A stretch of 64,000 bases of DNA from Tatumella citrea (GCF_002163585.1 NZ_CP015579.1:2418001-2482000), one strand, 5' to 3'. Positions 1-8,948 are shown, counted from the first letter of the stretch. Notes: generated by a model not told the origin, from the sequence alone. Program-made: numbers and translations.

Positions 1-303
1 GATCTCAATAACTACGGGATTACCAGTGTACTGATCCGGCTGGCCCAGGCCGCAGGGTTCAACCCGCATATCGAATGGCGGGTTTCTGCTGTCAGTAATG
101 CGCTGGGCATGGTCAATGCCTGGAATGCCGTCAGTGTGGTGCCAGGTTGCATTGTTTCCTACAACATCGGCAATATCGTTTACATCCCGCTGGAAGATGA
201 AAATGCCTGGACCGATATGTTGATGGTGGGCATGGATGGCCCGCTGAGTTCATTACAGAGAACCCTGCAGGATTATTTTTTAACCTATAAATCTATTACA
301 TAA
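1..303 (+). CDS. LysR-family regulator, C-terminal part (5' end outside window)
   Basis: The reading frame is open from base 1 to a TAA at 301-303 and encodes the last 100 residues of a protein that begins upstream of the window. The segment with NALGMVNAWNAVSVVPG followed by IPLEDE and a final helix resembles the end of the LysR effector-binding domain. An ATG at 109 lies in the middle of that domain, so it is not the real start. The helix-turn-helix part is not visible, so the LysR assignment rests on the C-terminal pattern only. It reads towards the porin gene, with a 389-base AT-rich gap between. Confidence 0.65.
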   Translation, partial: DLNNYGITSVLIRLAQAAGFNPHIEWRVSAVSNALGMVNAWNAVSVVPGCIVSYNIGNIVYIPLEDENAWTDMLMVGMDGPLSSLQRTLQDYFLTYKSIT

Positions 304-692
304 TAAACTTTAGCCGCCGGTGAATTATTCTTTCCTTCCCGGATTGCCAATTGATTATTATTTAAACGCCACTGAACAAATTAAATGCAACTTATTTAAC
401 TGTATTGTGTAACAGTGGGATTTATTTTACGGAATTAATTAACCAGAGGCGAACAGATTAATAACCCTCCGTTATCTTTTTATTATTTTTTATATTAAAC
501 ATTAGCGTAACTATTGTTTACTTATCATTCACTCTGGTTAAATATCAGTCATTTAGAGCATATTTTCTCATTGTGTTACCCACAGATACATTAAGAAACA
601 CAACATTTCCGCGAGTGATAAAATAATAATAACTATAGTTATAAATTAGCAATATGATAGAAAAGCTTACTCATCCACATGACAATAAAATA
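304..692. other. AT-rich intergenic region before the porin gene
   Basis: This 389-base stretch is strongly AT-rich and has no credible gene. It must hold the terminator of the upstream regulator gene and the promoter of the OprB gene. Several TATAAT-like words are present, but the composition makes a single promoter call unsafe. No clear operator dyad was found. Confidence 0.5.
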
Positions 693-1982
693 ATGAAAGT
701 CATTAAAAATAATATCCGTATCCTGCCAGTCGCCATATTATGTGCACTGGCTATGCCCGCTGCTTACGCAACTGATTTGATGACCCAGCCTACCCTGACC
801 GGTGACTGGGGCGGAGAGCGGCAGGCGCTTGAACAAAAAGGGATTACTCTCAGCGGAGACTATGTTTCTGAGACCGCCAGTGTGGTGAAAGGTGGCCAGT
901 CACGGGGAACCCGTTATGCACAACAGATTCGCATTGGCGCGACCTTCGATTTCAACAAACTGTTTAACACCACTCATGCAGGTACCCTGCAACTGACAAT
1001 TAATGACCGCCGGGGACGCAGTGCTTCTGCTGACCTGGTAGGAAACCGGTTGCCAATTCAGGAGATCTACGGTGGACTGTATACCCGTCTGTCGGAACTG
1101 AGTTATGCCAATACCCTGCTGACTCCGCAATTAAAATATAAAGTCGGTTTGTTGGCGATGGGGAACGATTTTGGCACGCTGCCTATTATGTGCAGCTTTA
1201 TGAACGCCGGTTTCTGTGGACACCCGCTGACCTTATCCGGTGGCAGTGGCTGGGGTAACTACCCAAGTGCCCACTTCGGTGGCGAACTGAGTTATCAGTT
1301 CAATGACAGCTGGGCGATTCAGACCGCAGTGTTTAACGTCAATCCACAAATGAGCAGCCGCTCAGCCAGGGCATTTAAACCCTTTGGCCCCGGCACCACC
1401 GGCTATATCATGCCAGTGGAGTTGATTTATAACCTGCATGCCGCCTTGCCGGGCCTGTATAAAGTGGGTTACTACTACGACAGTTCTAACGTAGCCCGGA
1501 TTGACGATTCGGCCATTCGTGCTCAGAAGCGTTGGGGCGCTTACCTGCTGGCCGACCAGACACTGTGGCAGTCTCCTTCTGTTGCCCGGCGTAACCTGCA
1601 TCTGTTTGGTCAGGCGACCACCACTGATGGCGCGACCTCGCCTTTCCGTCACTGGTACTCCACCGGCCTGGTTTTAAATGCTCCGTTTGAAGCGCGTCCG
1701 GATGATTCTGTCGCCATTGGTTTCGGACGTGCTGTCTATAATAACAACAGCCGGCACAATGCAATCGCGAAACTGGAGGCTGCGGGCGAAACTGCTGCCG
1801 CTGATCAGTTAAGCGGGCTGGGAATTGGTGAAGAACTGGCTGAAGTGGATTATAACGTACAGGTTACTCCGTGGATGTCGCTGCGTCCTGGCGTGCAGTA
1901 CATTAAAAATCCGGGTGCCTTTGCCAATGAGAAAATTAAAAATACCTGGGTGACCGGGGTTCAGCTAAAACTGAAATTCTGA
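693..1982 (+). CDS. OprB-type carbohydrate-selective porin
   Basis: Outer-membrane beta-barrel porin for passive uptake of glucose and related sugars. The first 26 residues form a Sec signal peptide ending in AAYA before TDLMTQ. The mature protein opens with the family motif LTGDWGGERQALEQKGI, shows alternating aromatic and polar beta strands, and ends in LKLKF, the usual C-terminal Phe of outer-membrane barrels. Length (429 aa) fits OprB. The ATG at 693 is preferred over the one at 654 because it puts the signal peptide at the N-terminus, although neither has a good ribosome-binding site. A sugar porin matches the periplasmic sugar-acid oxidation genes at 8-12 kb. Confidence 0.85.
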   Translation: MKVIKNNIRILPVAILCALAMPAAYATDLMTQPTLTGDWGGERQALEQKGITLSGDYVSETASVVKGGQSRGTRYAQQIRIGATFDFNKLFNTTHAGTLQLTINDRRGRSASADLVGNRLPIQEIYGGLYTRLSELSYANTLLTPQLKYKVGLLAMGNDFGTLPIMCSFMNAGFCGHPLTLSGGSGWGNYPSAHFGGELSYQFNDSWAIQTAVFNVNPQMSSRSARAFKPFGPGTTGYIMPVELIYNLHAALPGLYKVGYYYDSSNVARIDDSAIRAQKRWGAYLLADQTLWQSPSVARRNLHLFGQATTTDGATSPFRHWYSTGLVLNAPFEARPDDSVAIGFGRAVYNNNSRHNAIAKLEAAGETAAADQLSGLGIGEELAEVDYNVQVTPWMSLRPGVQYIKNPGAFANEKIKNTWVTGVQLKLKF

Positions 1983-2003
1983 GAAGTATTACCCGCGTAA
2001 TCT

Positions 2004-2034
2004 ACCGGTCAGCCGTGGTTGCTGGCTGACCGGT
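2004..2034. terminator. Hairpin between convergent porin and LysR genes
   Basis: An 11-bp perfect inverted repeat (ACCGGTCAGCC and its complement) with a 9-base loop lies between the convergent ends of the porin and LysR genes. A long T-run is absent on both sides, so it may stop transcription weakly or act only as an RNA 3' end structure. Confidence 0.55.
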
Positions 2035-2054
2035 ATTCAGTAATTCCCCACAGG

Positions 2055-2966
2055 TTACTGATTTTCCAGCCACTGAATAAAAAATTCGCTAAACCGACTG
2101 ACCTGCAACGGATGAAAACGACGTTCAGGATAGACAAACTGCAATCCCACCTGCTTACGATCTGACGCCGAGAAACCAATAAACTGCTCAGCCAGCACCA
2201 GTGACAACCGACCCTCACTGACATCTCTTTTAACATCCCACCATGATTTTCCGGCGATACCGGCACCAGACAGTACCCACTGCCGCAGGATCGAACCGTC
2301 ATCACTGCTAATGGCGGGTTTAACCCGTACCGTGCTAATTTCGCCCTGCTGTTCAAAACGCCACTCATTCAGCAGCATCCCGCGACGCTCAATGACCAGG
2401 CAACGGTGCTGGTTAAGATCGGCAGGTTGTTCCGGAATCCCCCGCTTCGACAAATAGTCAGGAGAAGCCACCAGCACCCGGTGATTCGGCTGTATTACCC
2501 GGGTCACCAGGTTACTGTCCGGCAAATTGCCAAAGCGGATACTCATGTCCAGTTGTCGTGAGATTAAATCCACCACATCTTCACCCACATATAGCGAGAC
2601 TGCAATTTGCGGGTAAAGCTCAGAAAATGCCATTAGCGCCGGAGCCACATACTGTCGTGAGAAATCTGAAGGGGCGGAAATCCGCAGATTCCCCCGCAGC
2701 ATTCCTTCCTGGCTCAGCAACTTATCCTCAGCCAGTGTCATTTCATCCAGTACCCGCAACGCCGAATGATAGAAATCCTCCCCGGTGCGAGTCAGGGCAA
2801 TCGAGCGGGTTGTCCGGTTAAACAGCCGTGTCTGGTAACGTTCTTCCATGGCTTTCAGTCTGGCGCTCATTGAGGCAGGAGATAAATTAAGCCGACGCCC
2901 TGCCGCCGCCAGGCTGCCGGCTTCCACCACCGTCACCAGCAATGAGAGATCTTCAAGCTTTCCCAT
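2055..2966 (-). CDS. LysR-family transcriptional regulator
   Basis: Typical 303-aa LysR protein. A winged helix-turn-helix covers about residues 1-62 (GSLAAAGRRLNLSPASMSAR, then the wing with LFNRTTRSIALT), followed by a linker helix and a two-lobed effector domain from about residue 90. It belongs to the large group related to DsdC/CrgA-like regulators that use NRTTR in the wing. It is divergent from the flavin oxidoreductase gene at 3068, which is its likely target. The start at 2966 (MGKLEDL) puts the helix-turn-helix at the usual distance; an upstream ATG at 2993 would add nine residues. Confidence 0.88.
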   Translation of the reverse strand: MGKLEDLSLLVTVVEAGSLAAAGRRLNLSPASMSARLKAMEERYQTRLFNRTTRSIALTRTGEDFYHSALRVLDEMTLAEDKLLSQEGMLRGNLRISAPSDFSRQYVAPALMAFSELYPQIAVSLYVGEDVVDLISRQLDMSIRFGNLPDSNLVTRVIQPNHRVLVASPDYLSKRGIPEQPADLNQHRCLVIERRGMLLNEWRFEQQGEISTVRVKPAISSDDGSILRQWVLSGAGIAGKSWWDVKRDVSEGRLSLVLAEQFIGFSASDRKQVGLQFVYPERRFHPLQVSRFSEFFIQWLENQ

Positions 2967-3005
2967 ATTCTTCAGTTTTTCCGAACAGAGCATCTGTAAT
3001 TATCG

Positions 3006-3018
3006 ATATTATCAATAT
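3006..3018. promoter_or_regulatory. Small dyad between LysR and OYE genes
   Basis: The inverted repeat ATATT-ATC-AATAT lies in the short divergent intergenic region. Its place and AT-rich dyad form suit a LysR-type binding site, but the sequence is short and AT-rich, so chance is possible. Confidence 0.35.
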
Positions 3019-3067
3019 TAACGCCGCGAATTAAAGTGATGTCTTCGTTCATCACAGGTACTACAGC

Positions 3068-4171
3068 ATGTCATCGATTACTCTGTTCCAGCCGGCCCAT
3101 GCCGGTTCGTTGCCCCTTGCTAACCGTATTGTTATGGCGCCAATGACTCGTGCGCGCACCCTGCAACCGGGCAATATCCCTTCGCCGATGATGGCCACTT
3201 ATTATGCCCAGCGCGCCAGTGCGGGGCTTATCATTACCGAGGCCACCCAGATTTCTGCCACTGCTCAGGGGTATTCCTGGACGCCAGGTATCTACACTGC
3301 GGAACATATTGCAGGCTGGAAACAGGTGACTGATGAAGTGCATAAAGCAGGTGGCCGGATTTTCTGCCAGTTATGGCACGTAGGCCGGATGTCTAACCCA
3401 CAATTTCATCCCGACGGAAAACCACTCGCGCCTTCGGCACTGCCGTTTGATGGCCAGGTGTGGATTGTCGATGACAACGGTAAAGGTGGAATGGTTGACT
3501 GCCCAGTGCCACGGGCACTGAGTAAAGACGAAATTAAATCCATTATCGCCGATTACCGCCAGGCCGCCCTTAATGCAATAGAAGCCGGATTTGACGGGGT
3601 AGAAGTTCACGGTGCCAACGGTTATCTGATCGATCAGTTCCTGCGTCGTACATCTAATCATCGTACTGACGAATATGGCGGCAGTATGGAAAACCGTATT
3701 CGCTTTGCACAGGAGGTGTTGAGTGCAATCAGTGATGCGATTGGTGCCGAACGCACCGGGATTCGTGTGGCTCCGTTTATTACCCAGCGCGGCATGAATG
3801 ATCCGCAGGCAATTGATGCCATTCTGATGCTGGCAGCCTGGTGTAACCAGCAACAACTGTGTTATGTGCATCTGACCGAAGCTGACTGGGACGATGCACC
3901 ACAGGTTCCTGATGAGTTTCGTCATCATCTGCGCGAAGCTTTTCAGGGTACGCTTATCGTCGCTGGTCAGTACACTGAAGAAAAAGCGGACAGGATCCTC
4001 AGTGCTGGTCTTTCCGATTTAATTGCTTTCGGCCGGCCGTTTATTGCTAACCCTGACTTCCCGCAGCGTCTGGAGAAACATCTGCCACTGAGCCCGATTG
4101 GCGATCCGGCCACACTGTTTGGTGGCAGCGAGCACGGATATACCGACTATCCTCCTTATCAGGGGAAATAA
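3068..4171 (+). CDS. Old yellow enzyme family NADH:flavin oxidoreductase (NemA-like)
   Basis: FMN-dependent ene-reductase that uses NAD(P)H to reduce activated C=C bonds, nitro compounds or maleimides in the cytosol. The TIM-barrel begins with LFQPAHAGSLPLANRIVMAPMTR. The substrate-binding HGANGYLIDQFLR motif near residue 180 contains the His and Asn that hold the substrate carbonyl and the following Tyr. The C-terminal FGRPFIANPD phosphate-binding stretch is also typical. At 367 aa it is full length. It is divergent from a LysR gene and followed by a terminator at 4180, so it is probably transcribed alone. Confidence 0.9.
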   Translation: MSSITLFQPAHAGSLPLANRIVMAPMTRARTLQPGNIPSPMMATYYAQRASAGLIITEATQISATAQGYSWTPGIYTAEHIAGWKQVTDEVHKAGGRIFCQLWHVGRMSNPQFHPDGKPLAPSALPFDGQVWIVDDNGKGGMVDCPVPRALSKDEIKSIIADYRQAALNAIEAGFDGVEVHGANGYLIDQFLRRTSNHRTDEYGGSMENRIRFAQEVLSAISDAIGAERTGIRVAPFITQRGMNDPQAIDAILMLAAWCNQQQLCYVHLTEADWDDAPQVPDEFRHHLREAFQGTLIVAGQYTEEKADRILSAGLSDLIAFGRPFIANPDFPQRLEKHLPLSPIGDPATLFGGSEHGYTDYPPYQGK

Positions 4172-4179
4172 CCGGCCTT

Positions 4180-4209
4180 CCTGCCCTGACGGGCAGGTTT
4201 TATTTTATT
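4180..4209 (+). terminator. Rho-independent terminator after the OYE gene
   Basis: A 7-bp GC-rich stem (CCTGCCC, loop TGAC, GGGCAGG) is followed at once by TTTTATTTTATT. It separates the flavin oxidoreductase from the hydrolase gene, whose ribosome-binding site starts only three bases later. Confidence 0.85.
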
Positions 4210-4224
4210 CACGGAGAAAATTCG

Positions 4225-5235
4225 TTGCGTATCCGACATCCGATTATTGCCGCTGGCCTGCTGGTTTGCGGACTGTTTTCCACAGCAGCGTTCAGTGATG
4301 ACACCCCTTCATACGGCATGCACCTGGAAGGGTTTCAGTACCCTTACCCGCTACAGCATTATTCTTTCTCATCTCAGGGCGATAACCTGCAGATGGGTTA
4401 TATCGACCTGGCTCCTGCCGGACAGGGTAATGGCCAGACGGCCGTGCTGTTGCATGGTAAAAACTTTTGCGGAGCCACCTGGGAAGACACCATTAGTGCC
4501 CTGCATAAAAAAGGGTACCGCGTGATTGCGCCGGACCAGATTGGTTTCTGTACGTCTTCGAAACCGGAGCATTATCAGTACAGTTTTCAGCAACTGGCGC
4601 AGAATACCCATCAGTTACTGCAGCAGCTGAATATCAGTAAGGCCATTATTATCGGCCACTCCACTGGCGGTATGCTGGCAGTGCGTTATGCGCTGATGTA
4701 TCCGGATAATGTCCGCCAGCTGGTGCTGGTTAACCCGATTGGTCTGGAAGACTGGAAAGCGAAAGGTGTACCGTGGCGCAGCGTCGACCAGTGGTATGCG
4801 CGTGAACTGAAGCTGAGTGCTCAGTCTATCCATAACTATGAATTACATACCTACTATGTCGGGCACTGGAAGCCTGCTTACGATAAATGGGTGACCATGC
4901 TGGCCGGGCTGAACAAAGGGCCGGGACACCAGCGGGTTGCCTGGAACTCGGCGCTGATCTACGACATGATTTTCACACAGCCAGTATATTACGAGCTGAA
5001 AGATCTGCGGGTTAAAACTCTGCTGATGATTGGGACCTCAGACACCACCGCCATCGGCAGTGATATCGCGCCACCGGCAGTAAAAGCACAGATTGGTCAT
5101 TACAATGTGCTGGGGAAACAGGCCGCCGCGATGATTCCGGGATCTACGCTAATCGAATTTAAAGGGCTTGGCCATGCACCACAGATGGAAGAACCGGCCC
5201 GCTTTAATCAGGAACTGATTAGCCATCTGCAGTAA
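4225..5235 (+). CDS. Exported alpha/beta hydrolase
   Basis: Serine hydrolase of the alpha/beta fold with an N-terminal signal peptide (hydrophobic stretch IIAAGLLVCGLFSTAAFS), so it acts in the periplasm or outside. The nucleophile elbow is GHSTGGM, the oxyanion region HGKNFCGATW, and the catalytic His is in GLGHAPQMEEP near the C-terminus; an Asp in the MIGTSDTTA loop completes a plausible triad. Length 336 aa. The start is TTG with GGAG eight bases upstream. The substrate cannot be read from the sequence; epoxide hydrolase and haloalkane dehalogenase relatives share this architecture. Confidence 0.82.
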   Translation: MRIRHPIIAAGLLVCGLFSTAAFSDDTPSYGMHLEGFQYPYPLQHYSFSSQGDNLQMGYIDLAPAGQGNGQTAVLLHGKNFCGATWEDTISALHKKGYRVIAPDQIGFCTSSKPEHYQYSFQQLAQNTHQLLQQLNISKAIIIGHSTGGMLAVRYALMYPDNVRQLVLVNPIGLEDWKAKGVPWRSVDQWYARELKLSAQSIHNYELHTYYVGHWKPAYDKWVTMLAGLNKGPGHQRVAWNSALIYDMIFTQPVYYELKDLRVKTLLMIGTSDTTAIGSDIAPPAVKAQIGHYNVLGKQAAAMIPGSTLIEFKGLGHAPQMEEPARFNQELISHLQ

Positions 5236-5257
5236 ACCTGACTGTCGGCTACTCTCT

Positions 5258-5294
5258 CACTGTCACCGGCCCAGATAACGGGCCGGTGACAGTG
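5258..5294. terminator. Strong bidirectional hairpin
   Basis: A perfect 15-bp stem (CACTGTCACCGGCCC with its complement) and 7-base loop lies between the convergent hydrolase and oxidoreductase genes. The flanks are only modestly T-rich, but position and stability fit a bidirectional terminator. Confidence 0.7.
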
Positions 5295-5295
5295 G

Positions 5296-6474
5296 TTATT
5301 GTGCCGCCGGGAAATAGATCCCTTCTGACGGGAAGTCAGCGGCGGTTTTTCCCAGTAAGCGATCAGGCGCAAAATCTTCCAGCATTGCCGGACGCTGCTG
5401 TGAACTCACCTCTTCCGCAACCAGTCTGCCGACCAACGGTGCCAGTGTTATTCCGCTGTGAGTCACCATCATATAAACCTTACGTTGCGGTGTGAGATAG
5501 CCGATGGCCGGTAATCCGTCCGCAGGCTTTGCCCGTTGCCCGACCGCAATGCTTTCCAGCCGGGCATTGTCAGTATTCGCCAGCATCCGCCGCAAACGAA
5601 TCAGCATTTCTTTGCCGATAAATCCGTCCACTGAAGGGGGTTGTACCGGATTCGCATGAACATCCAGATCGGTAGCCTGTAAAATCAGCCGCCCGCCCCC
5701 TGCCGGACGAATATTCAGTTCCGGCGAGATCAGGTTAGCAGACAGCTGAGTCATCAGCGGCGTAGTGTAAGCCAGGAAACCACAGGCAATTTTTCCCTGC
5801 TGGTTGGCATCAATCATCGCCAGAGACAAACCCAGCCGGTTTGCCAGTTGTTGGGACCACCTTCCGGTGGCAACAATCACCTCATCTCCCTGCCACTGGC
5901 TGCCATCAGACAGCTGCAGAGTCACTCCGGAAGGATCTTCACTGATATCCACCACTTCACAGCGGGTAATTACTTCCGCGCCCTGCTCACGCAATACAGC
6001 AAGCTGCGCTGCAAGATAAATAACTGGATTGAGCAGGCACTCCTGAGGAAAGTACCAGAGTGAACCAGCCGCTGGCGGGATCTGTAATTCAGGAATTCGT
6101 TTTTTTATTTCGGCAGCAGTTACTTGTTGCAGTGGATAATGGTGAGCGGTTAACCGGCTAACCCGCTCCAGTAGTTGCTGTTCACCCTGCGGGTCGATGG
6201 CCCATTCATAAGTGCCGGTCTCTTCCAGCCAGCGCCCTTCTGTCGGGCTGTTATGTTGTAATTTTCGGTGTTCATCGATAGCTTCGGCGTTCAGCCGGTG
6301 ATAACTGTCCGGCGATTTACCGTTTGAGTTAATCCAGGCATAGCTGGTTGTACTGGTTCCGGCCCCGGCAGTCTCACGTTCAAAAACCGTGACCTGCACT
6401 CCGCGTAAGGCTAATTCACGCGCAACCGAAAGTCCTAACACTCCGGCACCGATTACTGCTACCCGTTTAGTCAC
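5296..6474 (-). CDS. FAD-dependent oxidoreductase (DadA/DAO family)
   Basis: Amine or D-amino-acid oxidising flavoprotein. The N-terminal dinucleotide fold RVAVIGAGVLGLSVAREL holds the GxGxxG motif, followed by the acidic residue in VFERE that binds the FAD ribose. The C-terminal GLPAIGYL and VTHSGITLAPLVGRLVAEE are typical of the DAO superfamily (glycine oxidase, D-amino-acid dehydrogenase). The GTG at 6474 is chosen because GAGGGG stands upstream at good spacing; a TTG at 6492 would add six residues. Divergent from the LacI-type regulator across a 0.5-kb region that holds a strong palindrome. Substrate unknown. Confidence 0.82.
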   Translation of the reverse strand: MTKRVAVIGAGVLGLSVARELALRGVQVTVFERETAGAGTSTTSYAWINSNGKSPDSYHRLNAEAIDEHRKLQHNSPTEGRWLEETGTYEWAIDPQGEQQLLERVSRLTAHHYPLQQVTAAEIKKRIPELQIPPAAGSLWYFPQECLLNPVIYLAAQLAVLREQGAEVITRCEVVDISEDPSGVTLQLSDGSQWQGDEVIVATGRWSQQLANRLGLSLAMIDANQQGKIACGFLAYTTPLMTQLSANLISPELNIRPAGGGRLILQATDLDVHANPVQPPSVDGFIGKEMLIRLRRMLANTDNARLESIAVGQRAKPADGLPAIGYLTPQRKVYMMVTHSGITLAPLVGRLVAEEVSSQQRPAMLEDFAPDRLLGKTAADFPSEGIYFPAAQ

Positions 6475-6970
6475 AGAATTTATCCCCCTCAATGTGCAAG
6501 CCCAAAAAAACTGACATGACCGGCCGAATCTTCGTTAACTTCAACAGAATGACCAGAATAACTACCATAACCGTTTAACCTGTTGCTGCAAATACCATTA
6601 CCGGGGAAACCAACCTTTACCGGGAATTGCAGCCGCTGCCCGCGTTGTTGAGTACCCCTGAGTGCGGTTAAAAACAACCCCCCCTTCGTTACATTTACTA
6701 ACAATTAGCCTGTCAGAGCCCGGGAATGGATGAACGGGAAAAATACCACGCAACCATCTGTATTTAATGGATTAATATAAATCATACAATCATTTTGCAA
6801 CCGTTGGCAAAATTATTGCCAACGGTTGCAAAGGCATACATAATTGCAACACGAAAAAAACATAACTAATAACAACTCCCGACCGCATGAAATGCGGCAT
6901 TGAGCTTCGGCAGCAGGCAAGGTAGCTTCTATGTCTGGTCCCCCTCTGTACGAAACCTCAAGGGAATTAT
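6475..6970. other. Divergent intergenic region with a long palindrome
   Basis: About 0.5 kb separates the divergent oxidoreductase and LacI genes. No credible gene was seen. The notable element is the 39-bp near-perfect palindrome at 6794-6832, described separately. Confidence 0.55.
6794..6832. promoter_or_regulatory. Paired LacI-type operators forming a perfect inverted repeat
   Basis: TTGCAACCGTTGGCAA (6795-6810) is followed by a 5-base spacer and its exact reverse complement (6816-6831), with one further pair on each side. Each half is itself an imperfect palindrome around a central CG, 6 of 8 positions matching, which is the form of operators of LacI/GalR proteins. It lies about 140 bases upstream of the LacI-type gene and can also control the divergent oxidoreductase. 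Reading it as an operator is inference. Confidence 0.65.
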
Positions 6971-7996
6971 GTGAAAGCAAAAGACAACCATGACGGACAT
7001 AAGCACAACCCTGCCACTGCCGATGATGTTGCCTTAGTGGCGGGTGTCTCCAAATGGACAGTATTACGGGCTTTTCAGGAAGGTGCTTCGATTTCTGATA
7101 AATCACGAAAGCAGGTAATGGCCGCAGCACAACAACTGGGATTTCAGCCGAATCTGTTGGCCAGAAGTCTGAAACGGCGCAAGACCAATATTATCGGGGT
7201 GGTAGCTGATGAATTTACCAACCCACATAGTCTGCGCATGCTCAGAGAAGTGACTGCACAGCTGAACGAACGTGGTTATATGACGTTGTTGCTGAATGTC
7301 GAGTCTGCTGAGAACTTTAAGTCGGTTCTGCAAATGGCAGGACAGTTACAGGTAGACGGGTTGATCTATCTGGCAACGATTGTCAGTGATGCTTTGCTGG
7401 TGGCCACCGAAACACTGCATCACATCCCGGCAATCCATGTGTTTCGCAGCACAGACAGTGCTGAGATTGATGAAGTGATGACCGACGGCTTTAACGCCTC
7501 CCGTCAGTTAGGACAGTTACTGACCGGACAGGGTTACCAGCGGTACGGTTATTTAAAAGGCCCGGATACCTCATCCAGGCATCTGTTGCGTCTGGAGGGG
7601 TACACGGCCAGTCTGCATGAGGCGGGTAAAACGTTGGACCAGCTACTGGTCGCAGGTAATTACGACCGGGACCGCGCGTATGAAATAATGCGTGGTTATC
7701 TGCTGGCAACCCCGGCGGAACAGCGCATTGAAGCTCTGTTTTGTGAAAATGACGTTCTGGCGTTTGGCGCAATGCAGGCGGTAAAAGATTTCAGCCCTGA
7801 CCTGCATATCGGGATGGTGGGGTTTGATAACGTTGACGAAGCGCACTCACCAACATGGTCACTGACCAGTTGGGATCAGGACGCGGCATTGCAGATATCA
7901 GAAGCGATCAGTCGCCTGATTGATGGTAACACTGATGAGAGTATGCGCCGGCTTCCCGGCAAACTGGCATTACGAACATCTCATCTGCGTAAATAA
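6971..7996 (+). CDS. LacI/GalR-family transcriptional regulator
   Basis: DNA-binding repressor of sugar or sugar-acid genes. The LacI helix-turn-helix covers residues about 16-38 (ATADDVALVAGVSKWTVLRAF), the hinge helix is LLARSLKRRKT, and the periplasmic-binding-protein-like effector domain starts with IIGVVADEFTNP. Length 341 aa. The start is GTG with AAGGGA upstream. Its N-terminal tail is somewhat longer and His/Asp-rich compared with common members. It lies directly upstream of the gluconate dehydrogenase genes on the same strand, and a double LacI-type operator precedes it. Control of sugar-acid oxidation or of the divergent oxidase is a reasonable inference. Confidence 0.88.
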   Translation: MKAKDNHDGHKHNPATADDVALVAGVSKWTVLRAFQEGASISDKSRKQVMAAAQQLGFQPNLLARSLKRRKTNIIGVVADEFTNPHSLRMLREVTAQLNERGYMTLLLNVESAENFKSVLQMAGQLQVDGLIYLATIVSDALLVATETLHHIPAIHVFRSTDSAEIDEVMTDGFNASRQLGQLLTGQGYQRYGYLKGPDTSSRHLLRLEGYTASLHEAGKTLDQLLVAGNYDRDRAYEIMRGYLLATPAEQRIEALFCENDVLAFGAMQAVKDFSPDLHIGMVGFDNVDEAHSPTWSLTSWDQDAALQISEAISRLIDGNTDESMRRLPGKLALRTSHLRK

Positions 7997-8003
7997 ACTG
8001 ACC

Positions 8004-8032
8004 GGCCATGGTTATTATTAATGACCATGGCC
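8004..8032 (+). terminator. Hairpin after the LacI-type gene
   Basis: A 9-bp stem (GGCCATGGT and complement) with an 11-base AT-rich loop follows the stop codon. There is no T-run, so termination would be weak. Confidence 0.4.
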
Positions 8033-8149
8033 ATATTCAGGAGGAAATGTTCAGGAGGCAATATCGTAACGGTTTAATATAAGTACTTCGCCCTACTTAA
8101 TAATAAGATTATCTGACAAATAACTCTCTGATTAACTTCAGCGGATTAC

Positions 8150-8180
8150 CTGTATTCATCTGTAATACAGTTTTTATTTT
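8150..8180 (+). promoter_or_regulatory. Leader hairpin with U-tract before the dehydrogenase operon
   Basis: CTGTATT, a 7-base loop and AATACAG are followed by TTTTTATTTT, and the CAGGAG ribosome-binding site comes next. The layout is that of a terminator placed between promoter and first gene, which could attenuate the operon. The stem is AT-rich and therefore weak; alternatively the dyad may be a protein-binding site. Confidence 0.4.
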
Positions 8181-8192
8181 CAGGAGTATTTA

Positions 8193-8930
8193 ATGCAACG
8201 TCGTAAATTTATCAAGACCGGATTAATCCTGGCAGGGACCGGAACTGCAGCATCAGTATTTAAACCAGCGGGTGCTGCGGCGCGCGATAATATACTGAAT
8301 GGCGGAAAACTGTGGAAAGCTAAAGAAACACCACCGCCGACTCCGGCTGATCCAACCAAACGTCTCTATCTGACCGAACAGGAATATGCCCAGATCACCG
8401 CGATTTTTAACCGGCTGATCCCTGCAGATGAACTGACTGTCAGCGCCTCCGATGCGGGCTGTGTTGTTTTTATCGATAACCAGTTAGCCGGAAATTATGG
8501 TAAAGCCAGCTGGCGCTATAATGTTGGCCCGTTTGAAAATGGTACGCCTTCCCAGGGTAACCAGCAGCCTTACACTCCGGCTCAGATTTACCGTATTGGT
8601 TTGGCCGAAATAGAAAAAGACTGTCAGAGTAAATTTTCAAAATCCTTCAGCGAACTAACTAATGATCAGCAGGATAAATATCTGGAACAGATGGAAGCCG
8701 ACCAGATTAAATACCCTACCCTGTCATCCAAAGATGTATTTAGTCAGTTCTTATCCAATGTACAGGAAGGTTTTCTTGCCGACCCGATATATGGTGGTAA
8801 CCGCAATATGATTGGCTGGAAAATGATTGGTTTCCCGGGAGCACGTTATGACTATCGTGATTATGCCCCACTGAAAGGAACTAAATTAAATATCGAACCG
8901 GTCAGCATTATTCAACTCCTGAAAGCATAA
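8193..8930 (+). CDS. Gluconate 2-dehydrogenase-type small (gamma) subunit, Tat-exported
   Basis: Small subunit of a membrane-bound FAD dehydrogenase complex (gluconate 2-dehydrogenase subunit 3 family). The N-terminus RRKFIKTG followed by a hydrophobic stretch and an AGAAA cleavage region is a twin-arginine signal. The family role is to carry the folded FAD subunit through the Tat system and hold it in the complex on the outer face of the inner membrane. Length 245 aa is normal. A good CAGGAG ribosome-binding site precedes the ATG. It is the first gene of a three-gene operon; the FAD subunit starts 18 bases downstream. Confidence 0.9.
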   Translation: MQRRKFIKTGLILAGTGTAASVFKPAGAAARDNILNGGKLWKAKETPPPTPADPTKRLYLTEQEYAQITAIFNRLIPADELTVSASDAGCVVFIDNQLAGNYGKASWRYNVGPFENGTPSQGNQQPYTPAQIYRIGLAEIEKDCQSKFSKSFSELTNDQQDKYLEQMEADQIKYPTLSSKDVFSQFLSNVQEGFLADPIYGGNRNMIGWKMIGFPGARYDYRDYAPLKGTKLNIEPVSIIQLLKA

Positions 8931-8948
8931 GATTACTGAAGGCTTAAT

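Noticed and set aside
4180..4209. OYE and hydrolase genes as one operon
   Set aside because: A strong terminator separates them, so joint transcription is unlikely.
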